Source: Deinococcus arboris (GTDB lineage Bacteria > Deinococcota > Deinococci > Deinococcales > Deinococcaceae). From it: a stretch of 64,000 bases of DNA. Below the pieces are notes generated by a model. It was not told where the DNA came from and ran no database searches. It saw only the letters and a list, made by a program, of their open reading frames with translations. A program made the translations under genes and the position numbers. Where the stretch lies: positions 68,794 through 132,793 of the forward strand of contig NZ_WQLB01000010.1 of NCBI RefSeq assembly GCF_009755355.1, given 5' to 3'. Numbering within the stretch: the first letter of the stretch is position 1; each line of letters begins with the position of its first letter. This document shows positions 1 through 7,246 of this stretch, piece by piece.

Positions 1-21
1 GCTGTGAAGCAGAGGACGGGG

Positions 22-54
22 GCAGGGGCGTATGACCCCTGCTCCTATCTTTTC
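22..54 (+). terminator. Possible terminator of a gene upstream of the window
   Basis: A 7-bp perfect stem (22-28 with 36-42, loop 29-35) is followed by a T-rich stretch on the plus strand. It fits the end of a plus-strand gene lying left of the window, convergent with the phosphatase gene. No coding sequence was recognised in bases 1-82. Confidence 0.4.
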
Positions 55-82
55 CCACTCCCTACTTCCCACAACCTGCTCC

Positions 83-706
83 TTACTCCTCCAAATGAGC
101 GTGGTCGTTGTAGGTCAGGAGGGTCCAGCGGCCGTCCACGCGGGTCAGGGTGGTCAGGCTGGTATGGGAGAGCTGATAGGGAAACGGCAGCACGTAGCCG
201 GGTTGCGGTGTGGCAGGCCAGCTGAACAGGTCGCACAGCAGCGCGCGGATGGCTGCGCCGTGGCTGAAAGCGATCACGCGCCCACCTGCCAGGCCATCGG
301 CCCAGTCGCGCAGGCGCTCGGCCACCTCCTGTAGGCTCTCGCCGTCCGGGGCCGGCTGCCCCCAGGGGTCGCGCTGCCATTCGGCATACCGGGGGTCGTG
401 CAGCACGTCGTCGGTGATCACACCTTCAAACGCCCCGAAGGCCAGTTCGCGCAGGCGCACATCCAGAATAAGGGGCTGCCCAGGCAGGGCCAGCATGGCC
501 GTGTCGGCAGCGCGGCTCAAGTCGCTGCTGTGAATGGCGTCGTAGGTACGTCCGGCCAGGCGGGCCTGCAATTTCAGGGCCTGTGCCTCCCCCGCTTCGC
601 CCAGTGGGGTGTCGGTCCAGCCCTGCCAGCGCCCGGCACCGTTCCAGTCGGTCAGCCCGTGGCGCACCAGGGTCAGGTGCAGCAGCGGCAAGAGGTCTTC
701 ACTCAT
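83..706 (-). CDS. Histidine phosphatase family protein (phosphoglycerate mutase-like)
   Basis: A 207-residue cytoplasmic enzyme of the histidine phosphatase superfamily, which removes phosphate from small metabolites through a phosphohistidine intermediate. The signature [10 protein letters not shown] lies at about residues 13-22, followed by the typical arginine/glutamine segment ([15 protein letters not shown]). The acidic residue is in [11 protein letters not shown] near residue 90, and the second catalytic histidine is in [12 protein letters not shown] near residue 147. The length matches the CobC/GpmB-like branch. The start ATG overlaps the stop of the upstream thioesterase gene by 4 bp (ATGA), so the two are probably translated together. 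The true substrate (alpha-ribazole phosphate, a sugar phosphate or another) cannot be told from sequence. Confidence 0.9.
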   Translation of the reverse strand: MSEDLLPLLHLTLVRHGLTDWNGAGRWQGWTDTPLGEAGEAQALKLQARLAGRTYDAIHSSDLSRAADTAMLALPGQPLILDVRLRELAFGAFEGVITDDVLHDPRYAEWQRDPWGQPAPDGESLQEVAERLRDWADGLAGGRVIAFSHGAAIRALLCDLFSWPATPQPGYVLPFPYQLSHTSLTTLTRVDGRWTLLTYNDHAHLEE

Positions 707-1146
707 GGGCGGGCCTCTGGGTCCGGCTGGGCGCTGCTGGTGTCCTGGCCTTCAGGCAGGGGCGGCACCGCTCTGGGCTTCCCGGCGTCATCCAGCGCCA
801 CAAACACGAAATAGCCGGTGGTCGCTATCTCCTGCTCGCCGCTGGCCATGTGTTCGCGGTAGACATCCACCCGGATGGTCATGGAGGTGCGGCCCACCTT
901 GACCACCTGGGCGTCCAGCGCCACGGCGTCGGCCACCCGAATGGGCACGTGGAAGTCCACACCGTCCATGCGTGCCGTCACCACGTTGCCTCCGGCGTGA
1001 CGCACAGCGGCGATGCTGGCGGCCTTGTCCATCAGGGACAGCACCCAGCCCCCGAAGGCAGTGCCGTGATAGTTCGTGTCCTTGGGAAACACCAGTTCCA
1101 GCATGCGGGCGCGGCTGCGCGGCGCCTGTCCTATCTTTTCTTCCAT
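703..1146 (-). CDS. Acyl-CoA thioesterase, hotdog fold (YciA/BFIT-like)
   Basis: A 147-residue single hotdog-domain protein expected to hydrolyse acyl-CoA to free acid and CoA in the cytoplasm. The family motif is clear: [15 protein letters not shown] at about residues 20-34 holds the N-x-H-G-x-x-x-G-G active-site pattern, followed by the long helix ending [11 protein letters not shown]. The start at 1146 is preferred over an in-frame ATG 45 bases upstream, because a purine-rich ribosome site (GAGGGGGG) sits just before it and the family alignment begins here. It is the first gene of a two-gene unit with the histidine phosphatase (ATGA overlap). The preferred acyl chain is unknown. Confidence 0.88.
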   Translation of the reverse strand: MEEKIGQAPRSRARMLELVFPKDTNYHGTAFGGWVLSLMDKAASIAAVRHAGGNVVTARMDGVDFHVPIRVADAVALDAQVVKVGRTSMTIRVDVYREHMASGEQEIATTGYFVFVALDDAGKPRAVPPLPEGQDTSSAQPDPEARP

Positions 1147-1520
1147 TTTCCCCCCTCTAGCCTCTCTAAGGCCCAGGTGACTGAGCCCCACGGCCGCCTT
1201 GCATCAGCGCCTTCTTCTGGCCCTCTGCGCGTCCGTGAGTGTACAGGCGCGGCGGAATGCTCGGGTCGGTGTCGGCCGGAAATCAGATCAGCTCGTCAGA
1301 GGTCCACGCACCTCGGAGCGATCAGGGGATTTGATCTCTATGTCAACCAGACTGTTCTAGCAGAGGCCAAAGGCACAGCTGGTCAGAGGCAATGGCACAG
1401 CGATCAAGATGACAGTACGCTGGTCACTCACGACTGGAATATAGGGACAGTCCCACAACACCTAAGGCTTAACCAAGCTCTAGAGTCTCAAAGCTATCTC
1501 AACAGTGATAGACCTCGGGG
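1147..1520. other. Intergenic region of 374 bases without a recognised gene
   Basis: This stretch between the divergent thioesterase and receiver-domain genes has lower G+C than its neighbours, notably from about 1330 to 1510. I see no convincing open frame, repeat or RNA structure. It may be a decayed coding region or a regulatory spacer. Confidence 0.4.
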
Positions 1521-1958
1521 ATGCCCTCGACACCGACCTTTTTGCTGATCGAGGATTCACCATTTGACCGCACGCTGATCCAGGCGGTCTTCGAGTTGGT
1601 CGCCCCCGAGGTGGTTCTGACTGTGGTGCCTGGAGGGCAGGCCGCGCGGTCATATGTGCAGACGACTATGCCCGCCGGCCCGCAGGTCGTCCTGTTGGGG
1701 CTCCACCTGGACGATGAGCAGGTCTGGGCAGTCTTGGCCTGTCTTCGGCAGCAGGGACCGTGGGCGACGATGCCGGTCATGGTGCTCGGGGCGGCTCTGC
1801 GCGAGGACGATCTGACGCGGGCGTATGGCCTGGGTGTGAGCGCGTGCGTACACAAGCCAGATGCCGTTGCCGAGTGGGAAGCGCTGGTGCAGCAACTGGT
1901 CGTGTTCTGGTCCGGCGTGCAGTATCACTCTGGCACGGGGCAGCGCTTCTCCAGATAA
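1521..1958 (+). CDS. Degenerate response-regulator receiver domain protein
   Basis: A 145-residue stand-alone receiver domain of the Rcp1-like type that usually sits next to bacteriophytochromes or other histidine kinases. The acidic pocket is present in FLLIEDSPFD near residues 7-16, and the conserved lysine in CVHKPD near residue 113. The beta3 segment reads VVLLGLHLDD, where the family has an LLDL phospho-acceptor aspartate; here it is glycine. The beta4 segment reads VMVLGAA, where a Thr/Ser is expected. The protein therefore probably cannot be phosphorylated in the normal way. No kinase gene is adjacent. It may be a constitutive partner-binding module or a decaying paralogue. Confidence 0.8.
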   Translation: MPSTPTFLLIEDSPFDRTLIQAVFELVAPEVVLTVVPGGQAARSYVQTTMPAGPQVVLLGLHLDDEQVWAVLACLRQQGPWATMPVMVLGAALREDDLTRAYGLGVSACVHKPDAVAEWEALVQQLVVFWSGVQYHSGTGQRFSR

Positions 1959-2022
1959 GCGCAAAAAAGCGACCCAGTGGCCGCCTTACTCTCCTGACTC
2001 CTGAGTGACTCATATGCGCTGC

Positions 2023-2184
2023 TTAATTGACCGGCAGTACACCTGCGCCAGCGGCCAACGCCGAACGAGGCGTATGGAGCACCAGCCAGAGCACCAGATT
2101 GCCCACCACCAGAGCAATCACCGTCAGCATCAACCAGACGGGAATGCCACCCGGTGCACCTTCTTTCAGATTCAGAGCTTTCAC
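2023..2184 (-). CDS. Small single-pass membrane protein, hypothetical
   Basis: A 53-codon open frame starting at GTG. It has a short polar N-terminus (MKALNLKEGAPGG), one strong hydrophobic segment at about residues 14-37 (containing VWLMLTVIALVVGNLVLW), and a short outside or inside tail ending GVLPVN. The hydrophobic helix bounded by charged and glycine-rich ends is the reason to believe it. The ribosome site is weak and the frame stays open upstream, so the start is uncertain. Function unknown. Confidence 0.45.
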   Translation of the reverse strand: MKALNLKEGAPGGIPVWLMLTVIALVVGNLVLWLVLHTPRSALAAGAGVLPVN

Positions 2185-2232
2185 AGCCAGGTGTGCAGGC
2201 CTGCACCTGACGGGTGAGGCGTAGGCTAAGGG

Positions 2233-2433
2233 ATGGACACCAATAAGGTCGCCTTTGCCACCGCTGCGCATCTGTTCCGCCTGTACGTGATGGCTTTTAG
2301 CGGTATTGAGTCTGAACAGGCGGCCGTGACCTCGGCGGGCGCAGCCGTCGAGGCTTATCTGGTGGACTGCGGCATGTCGCAACACGAAGCGGCACGGCAC
2401 CGCGACGAACTTATGTTGTCGTTCCGAAATTAG
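2233..2433 (+). CDS. Small hypothetical protein, 66 residues
   Basis: Starts with MDTNKVAFATAAHLFRLYVM and contains alternating helical segments with acidic and basic residues. No family was recognised. A TAGGCT box at 2222-2227 lies 5 nt before the ATG, which fits leaderless transcription as seen elsewhere in the window. It is divergent from the small membrane protein at 2023-2184. Confidence 0.5.
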   Translation: MDTNKVAFATAAHLFRLYVMAFSGIESEQAAVTSAGAAVEAYLVDCGMSQHEAARHRDELMLSFRN

Positions 2434-2462
2434 GCCGCACGCGGGGGGGCCTGCCGCACCCC

Positions 2463-2723
2463 TCACGAACGCGGCAGAAACGACAGGTGCCCTTCAAAGG
2501 AACGGAGGCGCAGGCGGGCGGGGGTCTTCTCACTGAGGGTCCCCTGCATCCACCCAAAGGCGGTGTTGACCTGCACGGCACATTGCCCAGCGTTGGCCGC
2601 GCAGGCGTCTTGGACGGCTTGAAGATCAGAAGCCAGCACGCCAGATAAAGGCCGAATAGGATCAGCAAAGAGTGTCATCCGTTTGGTCGGTGAAATTGCA
2701 TAAAGGCCTTCGAGTCTCAACAT
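2463..2723 (-). CDS. Small hypothetical protein, 86 residues
   Basis: The frame begins MLRLEGLYAISPTKRMTLFAD and contains two cysteines in ACAANAGQCAV. No domain was recognised. On the minus strand a TATGCT box (bases 2730-2735) lies 6 nt before the ATG and a TTGACA (2750-2755) lies further upstream, inside an AT-rich stretch that looks like a promoter. That placement is the main support for this gene. The spacing between the two boxes (14 nt) is short. Confidence 0.5.
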   Translation of the reverse strand: MLRLEGLYAISPTKRMTLFADPIRPLSGVLASDLQAVQDACAANAGQCAVQVNTAFGWMQGTLSEKTPARLRLRSFEGHLSFLPRS

Positions 2724-2904
2724 CAGAACAGCATAGTTTATTTATGAAGTGTCAACTGCATGGGCAGAACTATTAGATCTCAAAAAACACGCCGATCAAA
2801 TGAAGTTGAGAGAAGGATTTTTTCTTGCCATCAGAACATCATGAGGGTCAGATAGACTGTAAAAGTTCGGGCTTCATTTGGAGCTCTGGCAAAGCGAGGC
2901 AGTC

Positions 2905-3138
2905 ATGAGCAGTTTTTCTTTCCTGGCCCTGTCCTGGGTGCCGGGCACGATGGACCGTGTGCAGTTCACGACCGCAGGGCGCCGGTATACCGTGCTCTTG
3001 CGGCATATTGAACAGACCACGGTGCACGCCGTATCGGACCTGTACCTCAAAGGCCGAGTCATTCTTCAGGTGAGTGCCGAGCATCACGCTCAGCTGATGA
3101 GCACCCTGGCGCTGCAGGTTCGCGCCGTGCCCGCCTGA
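2905..3138 (+). CDS. Small hypothetical protein, 77 residues
   Basis: The protein runs from MSSFSFLALSWVPGTMDRV to ALQVRAVPA. It has a beta-rich look (VQFTTAGRRYTVLLRHI) but no known motif. The ATG at 2905 is chosen because AGCGAGG lies 6 nt before it; an in-frame TTG at 2878 has no ribosome site. The upstream 150 bases are AT-rich and probably carry the promoter. Confidence 0.5.
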   Translation: MSSFSFLALSWVPGTMDRVQFTTAGRRYTVLLRHIEQTTVHAVSDLYLKGRVILQVSAEHHAQLMSTLALQVRAVPA

Positions 3139-3244
3139 GTTCATTTCCTCTCTGTGTGGCCGCTGTCTGAAGCGTGGCCCAGCGGTGTCGAGCGCGCCAC
3201 GGCTCGTTCCAATTCTTCTCCTGCGGTCCTGTCACACTGCACAG

Positions 3245-3493
3245 ATGACGTGCCGAACAGACATCCTTGCCGTGGCCCGCGACCTGGCTGCCGGGCATCC
3301 GGAGGGCACGTTTTCAATGCAGGACATTGTGCAGGCCTTGCGCGCACAACAGACCACCCACACCGACGCACAGATCCGGCGACATGTCAGAGCGATCATG
3401 TGTGCCAACAGCACTGAAAAGGGTGCCGGGCAGTTTCCGGATTTGGAATGGGTGGCCCGCGGCCGATTTAGATTGTTGGAACAACCGGTGTAA
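3245..3493 (+). CDS. Small winged-helix-like protein, resembles DUF7669
   Basis: An 82-residue protein with the pattern DILAVARDLAAGHPEG, FSMQDIVQALRAQ, QIRRHVRAIMCAN and a C-terminal RGRFRLL strand. This is the arrangement I know from DUF7669 domains, often found near restriction or defence enzymes: a helical N-terminus, a HARE/HTH-like helix pair, then a conserved M-C-A-N segment. The start at 3245 begins the recognised domain. No defence gene is next to it here. A hairpin follows at 3506-3526. Likely a DNA- or nucleic-acid-binding module; function not established. Confidence 0.65.
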   Translation: MTCRTDILAVARDLAAGHPEGTFSMQDIVQALRAQQTTHTDAQIRRHVRAIMCANSTEKGAGQFPDLEWVARGRFRLLEQPV

Positions 3494-3505
3494 TGACCTC
3501 ACTTT

Positions 3506-3526
3506 GGGCGGCGACACTGGCCGCCC
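3506..3526 (+). terminator. Hairpin after the DUF7669-like gene
   Basis: A perfect 7-bp G+C stem (GGGCGGC at 3506-3512 with GCCGCCC at 3520-3526, 7-base loop) lies 12 bases after the stop codon. No strong T-run follows, so termination is plausible but not certain. Confidence 0.45.
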
Positions 3527-3796
3527 ATGTTCTCTTGCAGTGGCCCTCTGCTGAAGGGCTGAGTTGGCACAAAGACTCAGGACCTGGTGACTTTCCCACC
3601 CGTCCAGATGCAGTCTGGGCAGGCTCCGAATCGAAACAGTGGCTCTAACGCCTTGCTGATCATGTCTCTGTCTTCCCTGCGCACCCTTCGCCTCAGTAAC
3701 GGCTGATTCCACCACCAGCCGAATGAAGTGCGGCTAAGATGACGCCGGGCCGACCTGTTTTGTTGGCCTGCTGCCACGCGCAGCCAGAGGAGACCT
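3527..3796. promoter_or_regulatory. Leader region upstream of the que operon
   Basis: About 270 bases upstream of queF without a convincing gene. A TAAGAT box at 3733-3738 could be the -10 of the operon, leaving a leader of about 55 nt, and AGAGGAG directly upstream of the queF ATG is its ribosome site. I looked for a preQ1 riboswitch fold and did not find one. Confidence 0.35.
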
Positions 3797-4243
3797 ATGA
3801 CCACCACGCTTCACCCTGCCGACGCCCAGACCGGGTTTCAGCGCCGCTACGACGTTCAGGACCTGTCGGCCATTGATGTGGCCATTCTGGACACTTTTCC
3901 GCATGTCCGGGAAGACGACCAGAGCCCGTACCCCGGCCAGCCCATCGAGATCGTGATCTCGACCGACGAGTTCAGCCCCGTGTGTCCCTGGAGCGGCCTG
4001 CCCGACTTTGGCCGACTGGAAATCCGCTACGTCGCTGCCGAGAAGTGCGTCGAGCTCAAGAGCCTCAAGTATTACCTCACCAGCTACCGCTTCGTGGGCA
4101 TCTACCACGAACACGCCACGCGCCGCGTGCTGGCCGACCTGGTGCGGCTGCTGGAGCCGGTCCGCATGACCATCACCTGCGACTATGGCGTGCGGGGCGG
4201 CATCAACACCGTGGTCAAGGCCGAGTACACGCGGGCTGACTGA
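3797..4243 (+). CDS. queF: NADPH-dependent 7-cyano-7-deazaguanine reductase QueF
   Basis: A 148-residue short (type I, YkvM-like) QueF that reduces the nitrile preQ0 to the amine preQ1 with NADPH, the last free-base step before insertion into tRNA. The catalytic cysteine is in EFSPVCPWSGLPDFG at about residues 58-72, followed by the conserved aspartate. The QueF signature CVELKSLKYYLTSYR is at about residues 84-98. The ATG follows a good AGAGGAG site. It is the first gene of queF-queD-queE-queC, with 2 bases to queD. Together the four enzymes convert 7,8-dihydroneopterin triphosphate to preQ1; GTP cyclohydrolase I and the tRNA transglycosylase are not in the window. Confidence 0.95.
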   Translation: MTTTLHPADAQTGFQRRYDVQDLSAIDVAILDTFPHVREDDQSPYPGQPIEIVISTDEFSPVCPWSGLPDFGRLEIRYVAAEKCVELKSLKYYLTSYRFVGIYHEHATRRVLADLVRLLEPVRMTITCDYGVRGGINTVVKAEYTRAD

Positions 4244-4245
4244 GC

Positions 4246-4650
4246 ATGCCCTGGCAACTCAACACGGAGTTCACCTTTGACTCCGCGCACGTCATCACGG
4301 GCTACGACGGGCCGTGTGGCCGCCTCCACGGGCACACCTACCGGGTGCGCCTGGAGCTGAGCGCCGACCGTCTGCGCTCCAGCGCCCATGTGCGGCGCGC
4401 CATTATGGTGGCCGACTTCAAGACCCTCAAGTGGGCCAAAAAAGATGTCCAGGCGGGCGGGCTTGACCACGCCTACCTGAACGACCTGCTAGGGGACGAC
4501 ACCACCGCCGAAGTCATCGCGGCCCACATTCACGGCGAAACGCTGCGGCGAGTCCGGGACACCCTGGACCCCGGCGACCAGGGCCAGGACCTGTGCCTTA
4601 AGGTCATTCTCTGGGAAACGCCCGATTCCAATTGCGAGTACTGGGAATGA
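4246..4650 (+). CDS. queD: 6-carboxy-5,6,7,8-tetrahydropterin synthase QueD
   Basis: A 134-residue member of the PTPS fold that converts dihydroneopterin triphosphate to 6-carboxytetrahydropterin for queuosine. The zinc ligands are visible: the His in FDSAHVI near residue 14 and the pair in CGRLHGHTYRV near residues 24-34, where the cysteine is the catalytic residue. Later segments (GLDHAYLNDLLG, then WETPDSNCEYW at the C-terminus) match the family. It follows queF by 2 bases and its stop overlaps the queE start (ATGA), so translation is coupled. Confidence 0.95.
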   Translation: MPWQLNTEFTFDSAHVITGYDGPCGRLHGHTYRVRLELSADRLRSSAHVRRAIMVADFKTLKWAKKDVQAGGLDHAYLNDLLGDDTTAEVIAAHIHGETLRRVRDTLDPGDQGQDLCLKVILWETPDSNCEYWE

Positions 4651-5339
4651 AATACCCGGTGTACGAACGGTTTTACACCTGGCAGGGCGAGGGGGTGCAT
4701 CTGGGCCGGGCGGCGTACTTTATCCGCCTGTACGGCTGCCCCCAGGCCTGCCCGTGGTGCGACAGCGCCGGCACCTGGCACCGGGATTACCGGCCGGACT
4801 CGGTGCCGCTGCTCTCGGCGCAGGAGCTGAGCGAGGCTGTCCAGCAAGAAGCGCCGCAGGGTGCCTTCGTGGTCCTGACGGGGGGCGAGCCTATCTTGTT
4901 TGACCTGGCCCCACTCGTGACCCTGTTGCATGCCCAGGGCCGCCGCGTCCACCTGGAAACCAGCGGCATTGCTCCTCTGCGCGGCGCGGTGGACTGGGTC
5001 ACCCTCAGCCCCAAGCCGTTTGGCCAGCCGCCTCTGCCCGAGGTGGTGGCCCAGGCCACCGAAGTCAAAATTATCGTTCACGAGCCGGACGACATTGCAG
5101 CCGGCCTGGCGACATTGGAGGGCCTGCCGACCGACGCGCCCATCTGGCTGCACCCGGAATGGAGTAAGGCCCGCGACCGAGACGCTGGCGTGCTGAATGC
5201 CATCACCCAGGCGGTCAAAGCCGATCCCCGGCTGCGGGCGGGCTACCAACTACACAAGCTGTACCGCCCCGATGAACTGGACCCCCACAGCGACAAGCGC
5301 CTAATTCCGCTGGGCGGCCAGGTCGCCCTGGGGTACTGA
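4647..5339 (+). CDS. queE: 7-carboxy-7-deazaguanine synthase QueE (radical SAM)
   Basis: A 230-residue radical SAM enzyme that rearranges 6-carboxytetrahydropterin to 7-carboxy-7-deazaguanine. The iron-sulfur motif CPQACPWC (CX3CX2C) is at about residues 31-38, preceded by FYTWQGEGVHLGRAA, a QueE hallmark. The SAM-binding LTGGEP follows near residue 80. The start at 4647 is chosen because it overlaps the queD stop as ATGA and begins at the family N-terminus; an upstream in-frame ATG 15 bases earlier is less likely. It is followed by 97 bases and then queC. Confidence 0.94.
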   Translation: MKYPVYERFYTWQGEGVHLGRAAYFIRLYGCPQACPWCDSAGTWHRDYRPDSVPLLSAQELSEAVQQEAPQGAFVVLTGGEPILFDLAPLVTLLHAQGRRVHLETSGIAPLRGAVDWVTLSPKPFGQPPLPEVVAQATEVKIIVHEPDDIAAGLATLEGLPTDAPIWLHPEWSKARDRDAGVLNAITQAVKADPRLRAGYQLHKLYRPDELDPHSDKRLIPLGGQVALGY

Positions 5340-5436
5340 TCTGGACTGCACTACATGTCCGTGAGCCTACGGTTGTCCCTTCTTCCTCCTGCCGGAGTTC
5401 ACCGTTTTCGCTACCAATTCAACCGGAGTTCGCATC

Positions 5437-6138
5437 ATGCCTGAACGCGCCGTTGTTCTTCTGTCGGGTGGGCTGGACTCCAGCACCGTGCTGGGGCTGG
5501 CCACCCGCGCGGGCCTGGCCTGCACCGCCCTGTCGTTCCGCTACGGCCAGCGCCACACCATCGAGCTGGAGCGGGCCAGCCAGATTGCCGCCCACTTTGG
5601 GGCCAGCCACCGCGTCGTGGACATCAATATCGGGGCTTTTGGCGGCAGCGCCCTGACCGATGAGACCATGGCTGTTCCGACCGGAGGCACCTCGGCCGAG
5701 ATCATTCCGCCGACCTACGTGCCGGGCCGCAACACGGTCTTCATTGCGATTGGACTGAGCCTGGCCGAAGCCATCGGCGCCTCCACCCTGCACCTAGGCA
5801 TCAATGCCGTGGACTACAGCGGCTACCCCGACTGCCGGCCCGAATACCTGGCAGCGTATCAGCGCCTGGCCGACCTGGCGACCAAAGCAGGGATTGAAGG
5901 CCACGGGGCGCAGCTGGTGGCGCCCCTTCAGCACCTGACCAAAGCCGACATCGTGCGCGAGGCCCTGGCGGTGGACGTGCCAGTGAACGTCACCTGGTCG
6001 TGTTATCAGGGCGGGCAGGAACCCTGCGGCGAGTGCGATTCGTGCCGGATTCGGGACGAGGCGGCGGTCGCAGCTGGACACCCGGAACTGGCCACCCCCA
6101 TGGGCCGCGCCCGCCTAGGGTTGACCAGCCTGTCTTGA
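5437..6138 (+). CDS. queC: 7-cyano-7-deazaguanine synthase QueC
   Basis: A 233-residue ATP-dependent enzyme converting 7-carboxy-7-deazaguanine with ammonia to preQ0. The PP-loop [11 protein letters not shown] is at about residues 9-19. The C-terminal zinc site is intact in [15 protein letters not shown] (four cysteines, about residues 189-203). The ATG is preceded by CCGGAG. Despite the 97-base gap after queE it is in the same direction and no terminator is obvious in between, so it is probably the last gene of the queF-D-E-C operon. Confidence 0.95.
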   Translation: MPERAVVLLSGGLDSSTVLGLATRAGLACTALSFRYGQRHTIELERASQIAAHFGASHRVVDINIGAFGGSALTDETMAVPTGGTSAEIIPPTYVPGRNTVFIAIGLSLAEAIGASTLHLGINAVDYSGYPDCRPEYLAAYQRLADLATKAGIEGHGAQLVAPLQHLTKADIVREALAVDVPVNVTWSCYQGGQEPCGECDSCRIRDEAAVAAGHPELATPMGRARLGLTSLS

Positions 6139-6182
6139 CCGCCCTCTCACGGCCCCGCCAGCCTGGCAGCGCATCCTGGAGC

Positions 6183-6407
6183 ATGACCCAGAACAGTGAA
6201 GATCCCAGTGTGGGCACCGGGCTGACCGACCAGCAGGCCACCGACCTGAACGCCAACCCCGGCCGGGGCGCCCGCCACGAACCCGGCGCGGGTGAGGACC
6301 CGGATGAGGGCGCCGAGGCCCTGGAGCCGAACGCCACCCAGGACCGCCTGGAAGGGAACGACGAGGACGGCAGCCAGGCCCAGGACGGCCGCAAAGACGC
6401 GGGCTAA
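6183..6407 (+). CDS. Small acidic, disordered protein (74 residues)
   Basis: The product starts MTQNSEDPSVGTGLTDQQ and is rich in Asp, Glu, Gly, Asn, Gln and Pro, with almost no hydrophobic residues and no domain. It is probably intrinsically disordered. It ends just before a strong hairpin shared with the convergent gene at 6460-6630, which encodes a similarly acidic, Pro/Thr/Asp-rich peptide. No function is known to me; hydrophilic proteins of this kind are common in desiccation-tolerant bacteria, but that link is inference. Confidence 0.6.
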   Translation: MTQNSEDPSVGTGLTDQQATDLNANPGRGARHEPGAGEDPDEGAEALEPNATQDRLEGNDEDGSQAQDGRKDAG

Positions 6408-6415
6408 GAATCAAT

Positions 6416-6453
6416 GAGCAGGGCCCACCCATTAATCCGGGTGGGCCTTGCTC
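6416..6453. terminator. Bidirectional terminator between two small acidic-protein genes
   Basis: A long stem pairs 6416-6430 with 6439-6453 (GGCCCACCC at 6422-6430 with GGGTGGGCC at 6439-6447, extended by GAGCA/TGCTC with a G-T pair between), with an 8-base AT-rich loop. It separates the convergent genes 6183-6407 and 6460-6630 and can end both transcripts. Confidence 0.75.
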
Positions 6454-6459
6454 CTGCAC

Positions 6460-6630
6460 TCAGCTGTGGCCGGGGTCGCTGTCGTCGCTGGGACGGCCGT
6501 GGGTGCCGTCCTCAGCCTCTGCCGGCTTGGGCTGCTGCAGCGGCTGGTCGGCCTGGGCCGGGGTTTCCGTCGGCTCGGTGCTGGGGGTGTCGGTATCGCT
6601 GACGGGCGTTTCGGGTGTTGGGTCGGTCAT
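6460..6630 (-). CDS. Small Pro/Thr/Asp-rich protein (56 residues)
   Basis: An open frame of 56 codons begins MTDPTPETPVSDTDTPSTEP and ends DDSDPGHS. The start is preceded by a perfect AGGAGG ribosome site 5 bases upstream, which is the strongest reason to call it a gene. The peptide is acidic, Pro/Thr-rich and surely disordered. It faces the acidic protein gene at 6183-6407 across a shared terminator. Function unknown. Confidence 0.65.
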   Translation of the reverse strand: MTDPTPETPVSDTDTPSTEPTETPAQADQPLQQPKPAEAEDGTHGRPSDDSDPGHS

Positions 6631-6740
6631 GGGGGCCTCCTGAGGATTGGAACCCCTTGAGCATGCCTGGCGCCACCCTCACCTGCCCCCAGACAACCTA
6701 AAGCGGCCTTGAGATCCATTAGGTGCGGTGTCAACGCACC

Positions 6741-6770
6741 CTGACACGCTTCTCCTCTGCTGCTTACATT
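6741..6770 (+). promoter_or_regulatory. Promoter of the guanidinium exporter gene
   Basis: CTGACA at 6741-6746 and TACATT at 6765-6770 are spaced by 18 bases. Transcription would begin near 6777, giving a leader of about 100 nt that carries the riboswitch. A 6-bp inverted repeat (6722-6727 with 6735-6740) lies just upstream of the -35. Confidence 0.5.
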
Positions 6771-6812
6771 GCCGCGTTACAGTGGCCTGAGTCGCCCCCA
6801 GCGGGCTGACTT

Positions 6813-6855
6813 CCGGACGAGAGACCCGCCGTACCCGGTCAGGACAAGACGGCGC
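6813..6855 (+). ncRNA. Guanidine-III riboswitch (ykkC-III)
   Basis: The segment contains the ykkC-III conserved core almost unchanged: CCGGACGAG at 6813-6821, CGCCGTACCCGGTCAGGACA across 6828-6847, and AGACGGCGC at 6847-6855. From memory this matches the crystallised guanidine-III aptamer over nearly its whole length, differing mainly in the P1 loop. Known members bind guanidinium and form a compact pseudoknot that frees the ribosome site. Here the ribosome site TGGAGGT (6864-6870) starts 8 bases after the aptamer and 15 bases before the start codon, so translational control is likely. Confidence 0.9.
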
Positions 6856-6878
6856 TGGCACACTGGAGGTGTCACGGT

Positions 6879-7199
6879 ATGGCATGGACGCTCCTCGTTT
6901 TGGCGGGTCTGCTGGAAGTCGGCTGGGCCATTGGCCTGAAATACACGGAAGGGTTTTCGCGGCCCTTGCCCACGGCACTGACGCTTATGAGCATGGTCGC
7001 CAGCCTGGCCCTGCTGGGCCTGGCCACCAAGACGCTGCCCATCGGTACGGCTTACGGGGTCTGGGTGGGGATCGGCGCGGTGGGTGCGGGCATCCTCGGC
7101 ATCGTGCTGTTTCACGAACCAGCCACGGCGGCCCGCATGGGCTTCATGGCGCTGATGCTGGTGGCCATCATCGGTCTAAAAGTGACCAGCGGGCACTGA
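6879..7199 (+). CDS. gdx: Guanidinium exporter Gdx (SMR family, formerly SugE)
   Basis: A 106-residue small multidrug resistance protein with four membrane helices. The essential glutamate is in LAGLLEVGWAIGLKY near residue 13, and the Gdx-type sequence following it (GLKYTEGFSRPLPT) matches SugE/Gdx rather than EmrE. LPIGTAYGVWVGIGAVGAGILG is the conserved helix-3 region by position (about residues 54-75). Such proteins are dual-topology dimers exchanging guanidinium for protons. A guanidine-III riboswitch in the leader makes the substrate assignment strong. It is followed by a hairpin and the convergent pyrD gene. Confidence 0.95.
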   Translation: MAWTLLVLAGLLEVGWAIGLKYTEGFSRPLPTALTLMSMVASLALLGLATKTLPIGTAYGVWVGIGAVGAGILGIVLFHEPATAARMGFMALMLVAIIGLKVTSGH

Positions 7200-7204
7200 C
7201 AGCC

Positions 7205-7239
7205 GGAGAGGTCGGGCGTGCTGAGCCCCTGACCTCTCC
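7205..7239. terminator. Bidirectional hairpin between gdx and pyrD
   Basis: A 9-bp perfect stem GGAGAGGTC/GACCTCTCC (7205-7213 with 7231-7239), with a further GGGC/GCCC pairing inside, lies between the convergent stop codons. It can serve both genes. Confidence 0.6.
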
Positions 7240-7246
7240 ACCATTC

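Noticed and set aside
3527..3796. A preQ1 riboswitch before queF
   Set aside because: I looked for the H-type pseudoknot (C-rich loop and A-rich tail) and saw no convincing match.
3577..3807. A minus-strand frame ending FGACPDCIWTGGKVTRS
   Set aside because: It overlaps the que leader and queF start, and only its end looks protein-like. Not enough to call it.
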